Source: Sphaerolaimus hirsutus
Taxonomy: Eukaryota; Nematoda; Chromadorea; Monhysterida; Sphaerolaimidae
Direction of reading: 5' to 3'
Assembly: GCA_964036195.1 (NCBI GenBank)
Contig: OZ038456.1
Location: 1,674,001 to 1,738,000 of the forward strand
DNA length: 64,000 nucleotides
In this document: positions 34,234-47,436 of the stretch, one piece after another
Layout of the letters: each line of letters begins with the position of its first letter
How positions within the stretch are numbered: the stretch's first letter is position 1
The notes under the pieces: generated by a model
Told to the model about the DNA's origin: nothing
The model's input: only the letters and a program-made list of their open reading frames with translations
Database searches by the model: none
Position numbers and translations under genes: made by a program

Positions 34234-34343
34234 TTTCACATGCCTGACTTTGTGTTCTAAACTGCGCACATATCACGACGGGAATAGAATTTTTATGTGA
34301 CAAATATCACTAGGTACGTTGATACCGCTTATAGATCATAAAT

Positions 34344-34440
34344 ACCGTATTTTTTTCTGATACATGAGCGCCGTTCTGTTTTTTCCGTCAACTTTTTTAC
34401 CTGTCTACGATTGCAGGTGCCGTTCTACTTCTTTCACCCA
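34344..34440. mobile_element. Family B fragment
   Basis: TACCGTATTTTTTTCTGATA then GCGCCGTTCTG; right end missing. A similar fragment lies at 37568-37690. Confidence 0.6.
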
Positions 34441-34872
34441 TTTTTTCCACATTTTTCATCCAAACGTATTATTTCAAATGATTCAAATAACTTTATGTCA
34501 AGTGACAAGTAAACTTGGTAAACAACCACCAATGGTAATTTGTAAATATTATACCTATGTGAAATTGCGTGCCTACGTGCAAAAATTTGCAAAATACCCA
34601 GTGCATACTGCATAAGTACAATTTTTTTGGCTGTTTGAATAAAAACGCTTTCAATGCTTGCGTTTAAAACAACGTTTATTAAACCTTTGACAAACACCGC
34701 CTATCCCTAATGTGACGACATTTTTTTGCAACACATGCAATGCAACGTTTTAGCATAGTAAAATATCAAAGGCATAGAGCGTCTGAGATGGGTATTAATT
34801 TTTTTAAACAAAACATAAGTGTTTAGAACTATGTTTTCATGGGTACTTTTCAATGTGACCAAAGACATAATG

Positions 34873-35246
34873 CAGGGGGCGCCCCCCCCGTTCCCAGCGG
34901 GGACCTGAAAAAGTCAAGGAAAATCCTGGTTTTGTAGCAAGTTTCTGGGTGTTATGCAAAAAAATTTGCCGTCCTACAGGGGCATTATGGAAAATCGGTC
35001 CCTATACTCCCAATTCCCTCTAAAATACACAGAATGACGTAAATACCTGTCGCTGTACATTATGTACATGGTATATTTACATACACATCAGCGGTTTTTA
35101 GCGCCAGTGCCAACACCAATGGCGCCATAGTGTGACGCCTACGAATGGCGCCACACTATGGTCTCATTCCTGCTCCATGCAGCTAAATTTTAGGGGGGGG
35201 GGGGGCTGAGCCCCCGTACATAAACAAAAATCCTAGATACATCCCT
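34873..35246. mobile_element. Element X, third copy
   Basis: Shares with the long copy the ATTTACATACACATCAGCG and GCGCCAGTGCC blocks and the right end CTAGATACATCCCTG. Left end tentative; no duplication seen. Confidence 0.6.
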
Positions 35247-35439
35247 GCATGAGATTATTTACCACCTAATTACGTGTATCTGTACATTGCATGACACAGA
35301 GTACTTTAATTATTAAGTGACAAATTCCTCCCTCCATTGCTTCAAATCGTTTCTGTTCAAAAATATCTGAGACAGTTCAGATTGGAGTATAAACATTGAA
35401 GCATTCAAGCAAAAAACTGTTGATTTTGCGTGTTTTCCA

Positions 35440-36097
35440 GACACCGAATACCCCCCGGGGGTGATTGTTTCAGAGTAAGAATTTTTTTTTTGGGGGGGGG
35501 GGTCATACGAGGGGGTATTTCGAGGGGGGGGCTTATTATTTCGCCATAAATTTTTTGAACTTCCAGTACTTATTTGTCGTTTGTAACGTACGCAGACGTA
35601 GAAAAATGCAACAATAATGTCATGTATAAGAGTCTATAGACTTAATGTAAGTATGTAAAATAGATGGAATAAACCCTGTCATAACGTATACTCGGCGAAC
35701 ATGATACTCTGCCCTCGCACTGATTTATGTCTCGTGTTGGAAGCGTGCCAATGATTGTTAAATCATGCGATTCCCATAAAACGATGGAACAATTATCGAT
35801 GTGAATCCGTTAATGAAAAACATTAGAGCAACAATCAATTTTGTCATCTTTTTATGAAACTCGCACGTGTTAACCATCGTTGGCACACTTACAGCGGGAA
35901 CCACGCGTGCAAGGTGTAAAGTAACCGGAGTATAACTTGTTTGTCATTGTTGTTTTTAGCGTGTGTTTTGCATTGCCCGGATCAGAAACCGCATCTATTG
36001 TCATTAACGTTCCCTTTACAGTCAATTTGTGGGAGGAGGGGGGGTTAATAAATTCATAGTGGCCATTTTGAGGGGGTTATTTCGAGGAAGTACGGTA
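35440..36097. mobile_element. Family A element with a T-type insertion
   Basis: Left end weak (CACCGAATACCCCCCG), right end CGAGGAAGTACGGTA. A T-type element at about 35688-35933 (TATACTCGGCGAACATG to CCGGAGTATA) splits the core. Confidence 0.65.
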
Positions 36098-36574
36098 TAT
36101 AAATTACCATATTTCGTCGAATTACCCCATGAATAAGACATTTTTCCTAAAGTATATATCGATTTGGCCCAATTTCAGAATGCCATATGTTGAGAAAAAA
36201 TTTTTATTCTACATACGGTATATCCTCGAATAAGACCTCAGATGAATTATTATTTGGTGAATTATGTGAAATCCTTTTTTATCCAACCCCTCCGTGTGAC
36301 TTCCTGAAATGCGAACTTCTCACTGGAATTTGGAACACCCCTCAAAGGCTACAACGTGGCGATTTTGCCGCGCTCAAATAACCCGATTTGCAATTGCAAA
36401 TGTTTGCGTGCGCGCATCCCTGGGCTATTTGGTGGACGTTTGCCGGAAAATTGTGGCGTGCATTTTCGGTATTTACTGGCGCACGCTGAAATTTCGGCCG
36501 CATTTTACGTGCGGAAGTAGTTTTGAAAATTTTGACAGAAAACAGTTTTGTAAACATGACGCATGAACTGAATG
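36098..36574. other. No gene; moderately GC-rich unique sequence
   Basis: 36300-36560 is less AT-rich than the surroundings and keeps an 85-codon frame, but no motif is recognisable. Confidence 0.4.
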
Positions 36575-37190
36575 GCGGCCCACACACTACTAGTTGACAT
36601 CGCTGTGCGACACGTGAAGCCGAAATTTGAGTTGACACAACCCAGTTGACACAACACTGTTGACACAACACAGTTGACAAAACCCAGTTGACACAACACA
36701 GTTGACTAAACCCAGTTGACACAACTCAGTTGACACAGCCCAGTTGACACAACACATTTGACACAACCCAGTTGACACAACCCAGTTGACATAACCCAAT
36801 TGCCACAACCTAGTTGACACAACCCAGTTGCCACAACCTAGTTGACACAACCCAGTTGACACAACACCTATGACACAACCCAGTTGACACAACACAGTTG
36901 AAACAACCCAGTTGACACAACCCAGTTGACATAACCCAGTTGCCACAACCCAGTTGACACAACCCAGTTGACACAACCCAGTTGCCACAACCTGGTTGAC
37001 ACAACCCAGTTGACACAACACAGTTGACACAACACAGTTGACACAACCCAGTTGACACAACCCAATTGACACAGCCCAGTTGACACAACTCAGTTGACAC
37101 AACCCAGTTGACATAACCCAGTTGCCACAACCTAGTTGAAACAACCCAGTTGACACACATTTGTCAACTAGTGTGTGGGCCGCCGATGGG
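36575..37190. mobile_element. Family J element carrying a 15-bp tandem array
   Basis: GGCGGCCCACACACTA and TAGTGTGTGGGCCGCC ends with GTTGACA just inside. The interior is almost all 15-bp CAGTTGACACAACCC repeats (36630-37165). Confidence 0.8.
36630..37165. repeat. 15-bp tandem array CAGTTGACACAACCC
   Basis: More than 30 units with variants (ACAC/CCAC/AACACAG), higher-order groups visible. Since 15 is a multiple of 3, all minus-strand frames stay open and read CQLGCVNWVVSTG-like chance peptide. Confidence 0.88.
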
Positions 37191-37961
37191 GGCAGCGCTG
37201 CACAATGCAAATGTCTACATGTTTAACTGTTTGTGAGCTGTCTTGGAAATCTATCAATCAGTGTATTCTAAATACTTAGCAGTGCATTTTGGCTGGCACT
37301 TGCTTCTAACGGGGCACGTTTGACCGCAGGGGAGGGCAGATTGGCTGCAGTGATTTCACAATTTCATGTCAAAATTTTCATGGCCCAGCAAAGTTTTGAT
37401 GGCTGGATATTTTTCAAGTGTGTACTCTATTGGGACTAGAAAATACTGACATTTCTCCGAACTCAGGCTCGGGATTATAAATAAGTCAAGTTATTTGGTG
37501 ATAGTCAAGTGACAATTAACAAGTATTTTACTGACACTTTTGCTTTTTTTAGGCTGTCATTGACCAATGCCTTATTTCTTCTAATAGGAGAGCACCATCC
37601 TATTTTTTTCAAGCTTTCACTTGCCGTTCTATTGAATGTGGCGTTCTATTGGAGGTGTCGTTGTGTTGGAGGCTGCCATTCTATTGTTACACAAATTTGT
37701 TCACACTTTTTTTCATTTTAATATTGTTTTGTTTGAATTGCGGATCTTATCAAGGTTGTTTACTTAAAAAAAAAATATACATCTTCTAACACAACGTTTC
37801 CAACTCTTGAATCGTCCTTGCGCACCATCAATTTTCGGCATATTTTTGTGACTGCTTGGCACTCTTCCAAAATAATTTCCACTTACCTTCTAATATTATG
37901 TACCGTATGTACCGAGCTTTTCAGATATACTGTAAGAAAAAACGTACTTTTAATAAACATA

Positions 37962-38224
37962 TACCGTATTTCCTCGATTACCCCCGGAGGGTTATTTTTT
38001 CAGAGTGAAAATTTTGAGAGAAAAACGTGAAAAATGCAACAATAACCACCATTTATAAGTTTTTACAGCCTTATATAAGGATGTAGATGTTATAAACGAT
38101 GTTCTAACGTAACACAGTAAGTGTTTTGAACGTCTGTTATGCATTTCCCGGACCACAAATTCATAGTGCCCATTTTGAGGGGGGTATTTCGAGGGGGGGG
38201 GGGATAATTCGAGGTAATACGGTA
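37962..38224. mobile_element. Family A element flanked by a 37-bp direct repeat
   Basis: TACCGTATTTCCTCGATTAC to GAGGTAATACGGTA. TATACTGTAAGAAAAAACGT plus 17 more bases occur on both sides (37926-37962, 38223-38259) with one mismatch. Confidence 0.78.
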
Positions 38225-38775
38225 TACTGTAAGAAAAAACGTACTTTCAATAAACATATATTCAAATATCAATTGTACCACGTTCAAATGATGCTTATTG
38301 GCCTTTCATAATCCAAAGAGTTACGCACAAAAACCTTATTTGCCTGCTTAAAATCGGCAGTTAAGCCACAGCCAACTGCACAGAACTTAGTGCATGACTT
38401 TTCCAATGTACAGTTCGCATTTTTATTTCATTTGTGAGAAAAAAGTACTGGCATTAGCTTTTAAATGTGCCTGCCTGAATGCCAACTTGAAAGTTGAAAT
38501 TGAAAGTCAGCTCATAAAATCTTGAATTTATTTTTCTCTTTTTTTGTGTGACGCGATAATGCGGCAACGCGGAACTCTGAAACTATTTTTATTGGTTGGT
38601 TAGAATGAATGCCGAATAATTTATTAGAAGGCTCAAAATTAGTATTAGAAAGCGCCAACGTGAAAAAATGGCGGTACGTTGGCCATGGATCATGGCGTTT
38701 TGGCCATATTAAAAAACTGCCGTCGATTTTTGCTCTAAAATGACACCAGTTTCACATGTCGCCGTGCCTTGACGA

Positions 38776-39274
38776 CAGAGTTGTTAAAAGTACCGAACTT
38801 TCTTCAAAGTATACGTAAACGTAACGTATTTATTTTTTACTCACTCCCAGAGTACAGAAAACGTAAAGTAATTATTTTTTACTTTTACTCATGAGTAAAC
38901 ATGAGTAAAATACTTTCCCCCTAGAAAACGTAAAAGTAATTATTTTTTCGGAATTTTGCCCCAATTTTATTCCAAATCGCTAATTTTCGTACCTTTTTGA
39001 CAATTTTTACCTTCAAATTCACTAGTTCGTGTGTTTTGTGCCTATTTTCAGCAATTTTTTTCCTATTTGTCGTTTTTTCTCCTTTCTTCCCCATCTATGC
39101 CTTGAAAAGGCCTATAACAAAGCCTATCTGAAATACGTTTTCTGTACTCAAGTACTTTTAAAAGTATACGTAAAAGCAAGTACAGGTACTTTTTCCAAAG
39201 TATACGTAAACGTATTTACTCAGTACTCGAGTATACGTACTTTTTGAGTAAACGTAAATACGTATTAACAACTA
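38776..39274. mobile_element. hAT-like element P, copy 1
   Basis: Ends CAGAGTTGTTAAAAGTACCG and TTAACAACTATG; arms of TTTACGTATAC/GAGTAAACGT. Flanks CTTGACGA and CTTCATGA agree at 6 of 8, an eroded duplication. Confidence 0.68.
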
Positions 39275-40214
39275 TGCTTCATGAATGATACAAAACGCTA
39301 TTTGTCCAGAAAAATATGCAAAATAATATGCCCCAGCTCCGGACAGACACATTTATTGTAGGTTGCTAGTCAGACATTAAGAATTTAAGAAACAAAATAT
39401 TTTAACGAAACCAAACTACCTATTTACAAGAACATATCTGTAATTTAGTCTTTTGTAGATATTCAAAATCAAATCAGTCATCTGTTCATTGTAATTAACA
39501 TTGAAAAATCATCAATTTTCCGGAAAAATAAATAAATATAATCTCTTAAAAAATATGATCACACCCCATCAGAAAAAAATAATTACATATAATCTCAAAA
39601 AAAGATGATCACACCCCTTTCCAAAAAGCAGGAAAAAATATAAATAAATATAAATACTTTTCAGAGATTTTCTAATATTTTTAAGCAGCTCAGAAACCAT
39701 CTCACAAAAATATAGGTAAACTAATGAAATATCATTGGAAAATCTTGAATAAAAAAAATAAATTTATTTTGATACATTTTTATATTTTTCAATGCTAATT
39801 ATGATTGTGTTATCGTGCTAAGGGCCAAGGCGTTACATAAAATTGCGCCATCCTTTAAATACTGGAGTAGGTATTTGTGTGATCTGTGGCTGCTGTAAGG
39901 AACTCATTTGTCAAGTGGCATGCACCTATCACTTCTAGGTGACCTTTTTAAGATCTATTTCAGTTTTTTCATTGATATAAATAAATTTTATTCTTAAGTA
40001 AGAGAGAAACATTCAGAGATTAGATAGAACAGGCGTTTTTTTCATTTTTACATTTAATATACCTACCTATCTTACTTTATAACATATTTTCCATGTATGG
40101 AAGTTTCCTGGAAGTTATACGGTAATTAACTGCTCCCCCCTGGACGGCATAACGCTTTTTGTTATTCTTGCAAGCATTTAGTTACAAAAAGAACTATGAT
40201 CCCAGTAGTAAGCC
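39275..40214. other. No gene; very AT-rich spacer
   Basis: Two copies of AAAAATATGATCACACCCC-like words at 39548-39615; nothing else. Confidence 0.45.
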
Positions 40215-40440
40215 ACCAGGGGGCACTCCCACACCCTGTAAAATACCCTGTTAAGTGTAAAAGACCCTGTAAATTGTCATGTGTCATGTAAAAAAACCTC
40301 TAAAATGTCATGTGACATGTAAAAGACCCTGTAAGTGTCAATAGTCATGTAAAAGACCATGTGAAGTGTCATGCGTATCCAAATCTCATTTAATCGTATC
40401 CAATTCGTATGTTTTTGTATCCAATTCTTATGTCAAAAGG
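40215..40440. mobile_element. Family D element, partial
   Basis: Begins GGGGCACTCCCACACCCTG after CCAG; tandem TAAAAGACCCTGT and ATCCAAATCTTATG units. No right end found. Confidence 0.6.
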
Positions 40441-40928
40441 TAAGTACGAGTACGAAAATACATGATGATTTGATTTCGTTCCAGCTTCCAGCCGCCATCT
40501 TGCTAATAATGAGCTTGACCTAACAAAATTTCAATAAACTATAAAATAATTTTGAGGATTTCGGCTTAAATAGTTCCGCCGCTTGCAGCTTTTGCTCCCA
40601 TTAGACCAAGTACATTCTGAATTGAATTATGGATTATCCCTAGGAATTACAGAGCTTCCAAGGCAAAAGGCTCCGGCTACCATGAGTTTGGTCAGTTGTG
40701 TCAATGGGGGGGGGCATTCGGGGGTCTCCAAGATTTTAACCCTCGGGGGGTTGGATAGATAGCTGAGCGGCCTCTGGGATAGATTTGGCGGTTGGGGGGT
40801 AACCTTCCCCCCATTGGAGACCTCTGGGGGGGATTATTCAAATTGATTAGTTGCGATGGCGTGTTGATTGTAAAATCAGCCGTAAGTCGGGATAATGGCC
40901 CTACACAGTACTCAAACTAGTTGATAAC

Positions 40929-41216
40929 GACACCAAATGTCAACTGGTTCCGATCCCAATTCAAAGCTTGCTGATAAATATCTATCTGCTAGGCTGGCAT
41001 GAAGTAAATATACCGTATTTCCTCGAAATACCCCCAGGGCACCACGGGGTTTATTTTCTCAGAGTTGAAATTTTAAAGGGTGGGGGTAGGTGTATTTCGA
41101 GGGGGGTTAATTCAAGGGGGTATTTCGAGGAATTGTGTATTCAATAATACATTACGTAGTGTTATTCGTCAATAACCTTTGAATTGGGGTTGGAACCAGT
41201 TGACATTTGGTGTCCT
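40929..41216. mobile_element. Palindrome with a family A element in its centre
   Basis: Arms ACACCAAATGTCAACTGGTT and complement. A short A element (41011-41139, CCGTATTTCCTCGAAATACC) occupies the middle. Confidence 0.68.
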
Positions 41217-42759
41217 TGTCTTGGTGTAATCGCGACCATAATATTTAATTCCTTAGTTTCCGCCTTTTTTCAACCTATTTGATTCAACTAAAGCATTTTA
41301 GCAGGCAGGCTTTATATATACAAACAATGGTGATGCACAAAATTTGCTAGACACATGTGTAGTTGCAGTTGATGTTGGGAAGGATTACTTTTGCATGGAA
41401 GAACATTGTACATTTGGATTGACTGGGGGCAAGTGGTCACCACAGTTGTTAAAGTGTATTTACTTTTACTTAAAGTGTATTTTTCTTTCATACATTTTAC
41501 ATGCAATTTCATAAAATACATTTTCCATTTCTTCCACATAAATACTAGATTACTATTTTACATATTAACTGTAACATTTTTCAATAGTTCTTCAATCTGT
41601 GATTTATGTAACAACTTACAAGTTGTTGGAAGCCAATGAATGAAAATTTAAAATGAGTAAAATGCCTGCCCAAACCGATATTTATGTCATATCAGCAAGA
41701 AGTGTAAAGACCTGGTGAATATTTAAAGATTATTCAAATTATTATTTAAAGATATTTAAGAAGGAATAAAAAGCCTGGTGAATATTTAAAGCCAGCTGAT
41801 TTAAAAACATCTAAAGTCAACCTTTTTGAAATTTTCACTCATATTTAGGTAAATTTTCAGTAAAATCTTCAAAAAAACAAAAAAAACATTTCACTTACTA
41901 AAAAGTATGTTTACATATTCCTAAGTTATAATACCTGCTTCATAACATTTTGAGTATTTTGGCATTGACTCAAATAATCTCAAATAAAAATAAATAAATA
42001 ATCTCAATTTGTGTTTTTACTTTATCTATTATTACTGTATTTACTTTATAAAAAAGTAGTGTACTTTTCACAACTATAGTAGCCTGTGGCTGTAGCATTG
42101 CATTGTGGTGTGGTTGTGAATATTTCCATATTGTGTTGTTTGTTTGATCGCCCCCCACCAAGCTATTTAGGTGTTTACAATTGACTTTATATGTGCTACT
42201 AATTTAGGGTTCAAAATTCTGTCTGGCTGAAGTTTTTGGAGACATAGGTACTTTTATTTTTTTGGATTTTGTGGATCATCGTTTGGGCTTTCCTTTGTGA
42301 TTTCGAACATGTGAATGGTTGGATGAGAAAGTTAGAAATATTACAGAGAAGATTGAAAAATTTGGCATGGGGTCAAATAAAAAACATATCGTCGCAGGGT
42401 ATTTATTTCATTTAACTTACCGGTATTAATACATTCAATCGAGTACTTCAATATGCATTGGGCGGCAGGCAGTGATAATATTTTGTTTCAGATAGGGTCG
42501 GGTGGGAGGGACTATATCACAAAATAATATTGAAAAACCTGTGTACCTTACACGTTGTCTACGAATTTAGGTAGTACTTTAATTTGAAAAATCATTTTTT
42601 CTAAAAAAATCAGGTGAACAAGGTGAAAATTATGAAAACTGAAATAGATACGTAATTTTCAATTAGCCTTTATGTATCATTCTCCAGCTGCCGTTGAATT
42701 TATAAGATGAAGTAATTGGTTTTGGTGCAAGCAGTTTGTTAAAAATAGCTTGCTTGCAC
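41217..42759. other. No gene recognised
   Basis: A P/Q-like fragment at 41441-41530 (AAGTGTATTTACTTTTACTT); otherwise AT-rich unique sequence with GGTGAATATTTAAAG repeated at 41711 and 41773. Confidence 0.45.
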
Positions 42760-43191
42760 CATAGTTGTTAATACGTATTTACTTTTACTCGATAAATACG
42801 TATACTCGAGTACAGAGTAAATACGTTTACGTTTCCTCTGAAAAAAAGTTTCTGTGATTTTAAAAGGCATGGAAGGGAAAAAAGGACGAGAATATGCAAA
42901 AAATAGTGGAAACTAGTCGACAATGGACATATTGACACATATATAGGCAATAAGCGCTTAAAATAGGCAAAAAGTTATAAAAATTAGTGGTTTTGAGCGA
43001 AAATTGGGCGGATTTTCTCAAAAATACTCACATTTACGTTTTCCAGGGAAAAAAGTACGTTTACTCACGTTCACTCTTGAGTAAAAGTAAAAAAATTACT
43101 TTACGTTTTCTGTACTCGGGGGTGAGTAAAAAAATAAATACTTTACGTTTACGTATACTTTAAAAAAAGTTCGGTACTTTTAACAACTCTG
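42760..43191. mobile_element. hAT-like element P, copy 2, TSD GCTTGCAC
   Basis: Inverted relative to copy 1. Perfect 8-bp duplication GCTTGCAC at 42752-42759 and 43192-43199. Centre contains a GATTTTGAGCGAAAATTGGG-like segment shared with the F repeats at 48 and 6130. Confidence 0.82.
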
Positions 43192-43936
43192 GCTTGCACA
43201 CGTTTTTCAATAATTTTTTTGCATAAATGAATGAAAAGTATGGAGTGCAGGTCAGGTTCCTTTTGTTGAATTGGCAAAATTGTTGTGTTGAATAACTTTT
43301 AGCTGTTCAGATACTCAAATCAACAATTTTGGTTGTCAGTATTGCTGAGCTGAAATTGTTTTGGCTTTTTGTATATTCAATTCAGCAATTTTGGTGTTCA
43401 CTTATTAAATATTTTCTCAAAAATTCAGCTAGACAATTGTTACTTCTGCAGTACTCTTTTACATACCACTTATAAATAATGTAAATCACAGTGTATTAAG
43501 CAGCTTTCTGATGTACAATTTACTGAGTTGCCAATTTGATTGAAAATTTTGATGAATATCAAAAATATCATGAGTACATGTGCAGTCACTAAATTTGTCA
43601 ATTATCTAATTATCATTTTTGTCAACTAGTTGTCAGTCAAAATTTAGTTGACAGAGAAAATTGGAACATAAAATGTCAACTAGTGTGTATTGCCATTCTA
43701 TACACACATTTACACAGAGTGATGTGTTCATGCGAGGGGATATATTTGTACCTGCATGTGTGCGTGCGCTTGGCAGGTTAATGTTGTATGACCAAATGAG
43801 AAACGACAATAATTTATGGTGCATGGTGCCTTTTGCATTGCGCGGTTTATAATGCTTGACATGTGAAATTGAAGCCAGCCAAGCATTTAGTGACGCAGTG
43901 CATTGTACTCAGACGTGTCTAGGGGGGGGGGTAAAG

Positions 43937-44158
43937 GTGCCAGTTCCGCAAATTGAGAAGTGAGAAGGAAAATGGTAAATGCGAAGTGAAATGAGAAGTG
44001 AGGAGTGAATTGAGAATAAAATTGGCAAAAGCGAAGGAAAAAAATGAAATAAAAAGTAATTACCCTTTGCTTTTGCCAATTCCCGTCTCAATTCACTTCC
44101 CATTTCTCATTTCACCACGCATTTGCCATTTTACTTCTCAATTTGCGGAACTGGCCCC
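43937..44158. mobile_element. Family E element
   Basis: GTGCCAGTTCCGCAAATTGA and complement; arms GAGAAGTGAAAT. Palindromic, no gene. Confidence 0.75.
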
Positions 44159-44760
44159 TAGACCGATGTAAATACCATACTTTTTCAGCCTATCCAACTA
44201 TTTCCCCTACTGTCTATGGAGTGCCCACATCCATTGTCAAAGTTTCAGTTTGGACTTTCTGATGCATTTCATTGAGTGCATAAATTAGATATATTTGAAA
44301 TCTGTAATTCTTTTTGAAAGTTGCCCCTGGATTGATTTTAGAACCGCATCACATGTGACACTTGTAAGTGACACATCTTTTCATAACGGAAAATTATCTC
44401 TCATTTAACTTGTCACTTTACATACCACTTGTCATTGTCACTTGTCACTTTACATACCACTTGAATATAATAACTCCACTTGTATCTTAACCACTTTATC
44501 AATTGACACTTGTTTCACGCAAAATCGCGCTACCGAATCTGATGTATTTGACACATGCGAAATGAACTCGCCCCCTGCACAAGTTCATTTCCAGCCATCT
44601 CTAGGAGAATAAATGCGAGCTTGTTGGAATCTTCATAATTGCCCCGCCCCGCGTACCGGATTAAATGCTATTTATATTTAAATATGTATGCGAGTTGTGA
44701 ATACACATGCGACATCCCTATTCCAGTGCAACCCCTTGAGTTGGAAAACGTCGCTGCGCT

Positions 44761-45299
44761 ACCGTATAAGCTCAAATAACCCCCCCCCCTGGAGTCATGT
44801 TTTTTAGGAACTTTTTTTGGCTGTCAGAAAACTGAAAATTTGTGAAAAACACTTTTCCAGAATGTAATTCACATATTTACATACTAAATAAATATCGCAT
44901 AAATACAGTATTACCTTGAATTATCCCCCTTGAATTAAACCCCCTCGAATTAACCCCCCCCCCCCTCAAAATGGGCTGGCGAAATGATAAACCCCCCTCG
45001 AAATACCCCACTTCCGGAATGATGCACATCATGTATGCAATGTATTTACATGATGTATTTATTACTTTTAAAAATCGCAGCTTCACATGGACTAGTTTCT
45101 AGGTATCTACGCAGCTAGGTATCTACGTTCTTATGTCCCAATATATCCTGTTTGAACATATTTATTACTTGTTTTCGGCGATTTACGACGATTCTTACGA
45201 AAATTTCTGACGAAATAATAGAACCCCCCTCGAATTAACCCCCCTCAAATTTTGCTGGCGTAATAATAAACCCCCATGGGGGTATTTCAAGCTCATACG
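44761..45299. mobile_element. Family A/C elements, degraded
   Basis: TACCGTATAAGCTCAAATAA at 44761, TACAGTATTACCTTGAATTA at 44906, and a right end GGTATTTCAAGCTCATACG near 45297. Two overlapping or nested copies. Confidence 0.6.
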
Positions 45300-45721
45300 T
45301 CACACATTCTTTTAAATACCCAAAAGTGAGTACGTTTAGTTTGTACTCACTTTCAAACCACGTTTTGTCTATCCGAATTCCGCACATCCAGTGCGAATAC
45401 AATACTATTCTCAGTGCAGAACCAAATTGCTCTGAAACTGTGAGCTGGGCGCTTTGTGTACATGTAAACACCGAGCATTTGATAAAAATTTCCCACGATG
45501 TGCCGCGCTGACACCCTGCTGGGACGGTGGGAAAATAATCTTTAAAAATACTTTTTTGATTTTGTTTTTTTCTAAAACCATTCAATTTCAATTTCACTTC
45601 TATTTGATTTTTTTGATTTTCAAATTTTTTATACTTATTTCGAAACAGCTTTTTCTTCTAGAAGGACTTTCTTGCTATTATTGGTCTGGTGCATATGTTT
45701 TTGCCGTTTCCAGATCGTTTC

Positions 45722-45975
45722 GCATTCACAGCAAATAATGTGCTCGTGAAGTGCACTGAAGTGGTCTGAAGTGCTGTGATCAAACTTCAGAGCCTGATCA
45801 CGCCTGATCACCGATGGAATGCACTTCACTGACACTTCACGCATATTATTACTAAATTGTTTACAGAAATAAAAATTCTGAAATTTGTGAAGTGCGTTGA
45901 AGTGCCTGCGAGCATCTGCGTGAAGGCACTTCACCTCAGATCACGGCAAATCACCAGCGCATTTTTGCTGTGATT
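45722..45975. mobile_element. Palindromic element K
   Basis: CACAGCAAATAATG / TTTTTGCTGTG ends; arms GTGAAGTGCACTGAAGTG and CCTGATCACGCC. Confidence 0.65.
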
Positions 45976-46043
45976 GGAGCGTCCTGGATGATCAGTGGGT
46001 TTTCAGCCATGTGATATAAGCTGAAATTAATTAAAGTGTAAAA

Positions 46044-46252
46044 TTTTACTGTGAAATTGATTACGTAAAAGTGGATCCAGTCCTTATCCATCTCTCAATA
46101 ATGTGCAAAACTCTACATGCACGGCCCACCATTTACAGAGTTTTCGATTTTTTGGTGAAATTCCTATGTAAAATCAGTTGGAAAACTTAAGGTTGGTGAC
46201 ATTTATAATCATCTACTTTTATGTAATCAATTTCACAGTAAACTTTTATCCT
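46044..46252. mobile_element. Palindromic element L
   Basis: TTTTACTGTGAAATTGATTA and complement in long arms; loop 46090-46190. Confidence 0.65.
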
Positions 46253-46316
46253 CAAATTTTACGTGGAGCTGTAATTCCAGTGCATATACCCCCGCTGAAA
46301 TCTCACAATCAAGGAA

Positions 46317-46527
46317 GATCAATTGGCCCTGCTCACACTAGTTTTCACACGAAATTTCAAAAACTCATAAATGAGCTTTGAACGTCTTTGAGTTTTCCAG
46401 AATGAGTCATTTTTAATCTCTGTCAACTGTAGTTGACGGCCACCTCATTGTAGAAAACTGAAACGCGTTCTAAGCTGATTTGTGAGTTTTCGAAATTTTG
46501 TGTGAAAACTAGTGTGCGCAGGCACAT
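46317..46527. mobile_element. Family J element
   Basis: GGCCCTGCTCACACTAGTTT and complement, ATT on both sides. Centre TCTGTCAACTGTAGTTGACG. Confidence 0.75.
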
Positions 46528-47026
46528 TGGGAGACGATCCTGAAACGGCAAAAACTTTTGCACCAAGCCAATACTTTAGACACATCTACACCTGTTTATT
46601 TTTGCTACTATTCAATCATGGAATTCATTAGATTCATTCCTTTTGTTTTTCTTTGTATGTTGGCATTTTCGACCCAATATACTCTTAAAAATTTGAAAAT
46701 AATTAAATATTTCTGATTTTGCCATCGTTACCGGAATGTCACACATTTGTGGGGGGAAAATGACACAGTCCAAGTGCATACATAAAAATGGATAATTATG
46801 AGATTTTAAAAACTTTTTTGCTTCCGAGAATAACTGTTTTGGGTCGCGATTTTCCAAAACTCCTTTTCCGGCTATGAAAACCCGCAATTGAAGGAACTTG
46901 CTGAATCCCCAGTGTCAGCATTTCACGACGGAATTCTTGTTTTAGATCCATGCAAGTTGTCCAGTCCGGTTTTCGCGTTTTTGCGTAGCATTCAAAAATG
47001 TCGATCATAACGTAAATACTAGGGGT

Positions 47027-47323
47027 TACCGTATTACCTCCAATTGGAGGTATTCCTTCAAGTGATTTCGTCACTTTTTTACTGTACCTTCAATTAGAGG
47101 GCGCCGTATATTCGAGTGTATTTTCATTTGGCAACGGTTTTTACAATTTTACTCGGGTTGGGCACGCAGCCAGTTGTGCCTTATATTGGGGGTAAATATA
47201 CCTTCAGTTGGAGGTATGGCTTTTATTTATTTCGCCACGTTCAAAAAGGTGAAAAATTACACCTTCAATTAGAGGGTACTTTATATTGAGGGTATTATAC
47301 CCTCAATTGGAGGTAATACGGTA
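47027..47323. mobile_element. Family Z element (CCGTATTACCTCCAATTGG ends)
   Basis: Same CCGTATTACCTC end as family A but the interior is CCTTCAATTAGAGG repeats. Flanked by TA. Confidence 0.75.
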
Positions 47324-47436
47324 AATGGCGCCGCCATGGCGCTGGCGCTTTTTTACGCCTTCACTGGCACTGAATGATTGTAATTTTGCTTTGCTATGTT
47401 TTAAAACGAAAACAATGGGTCTATGAGTTGATGCAA

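Noticed and set aside
36590-37210. 206-codon minus-strand frame with CQLGCVNWVVSTG repeats
   Set aside because: 15-bp tandem array read through; all minus-strand frames are open.
45454-45738. 94-codon frame and neighbours around element K
   Set aside because: Overlaps a palindromic element and poly-T tracts; no coding character.
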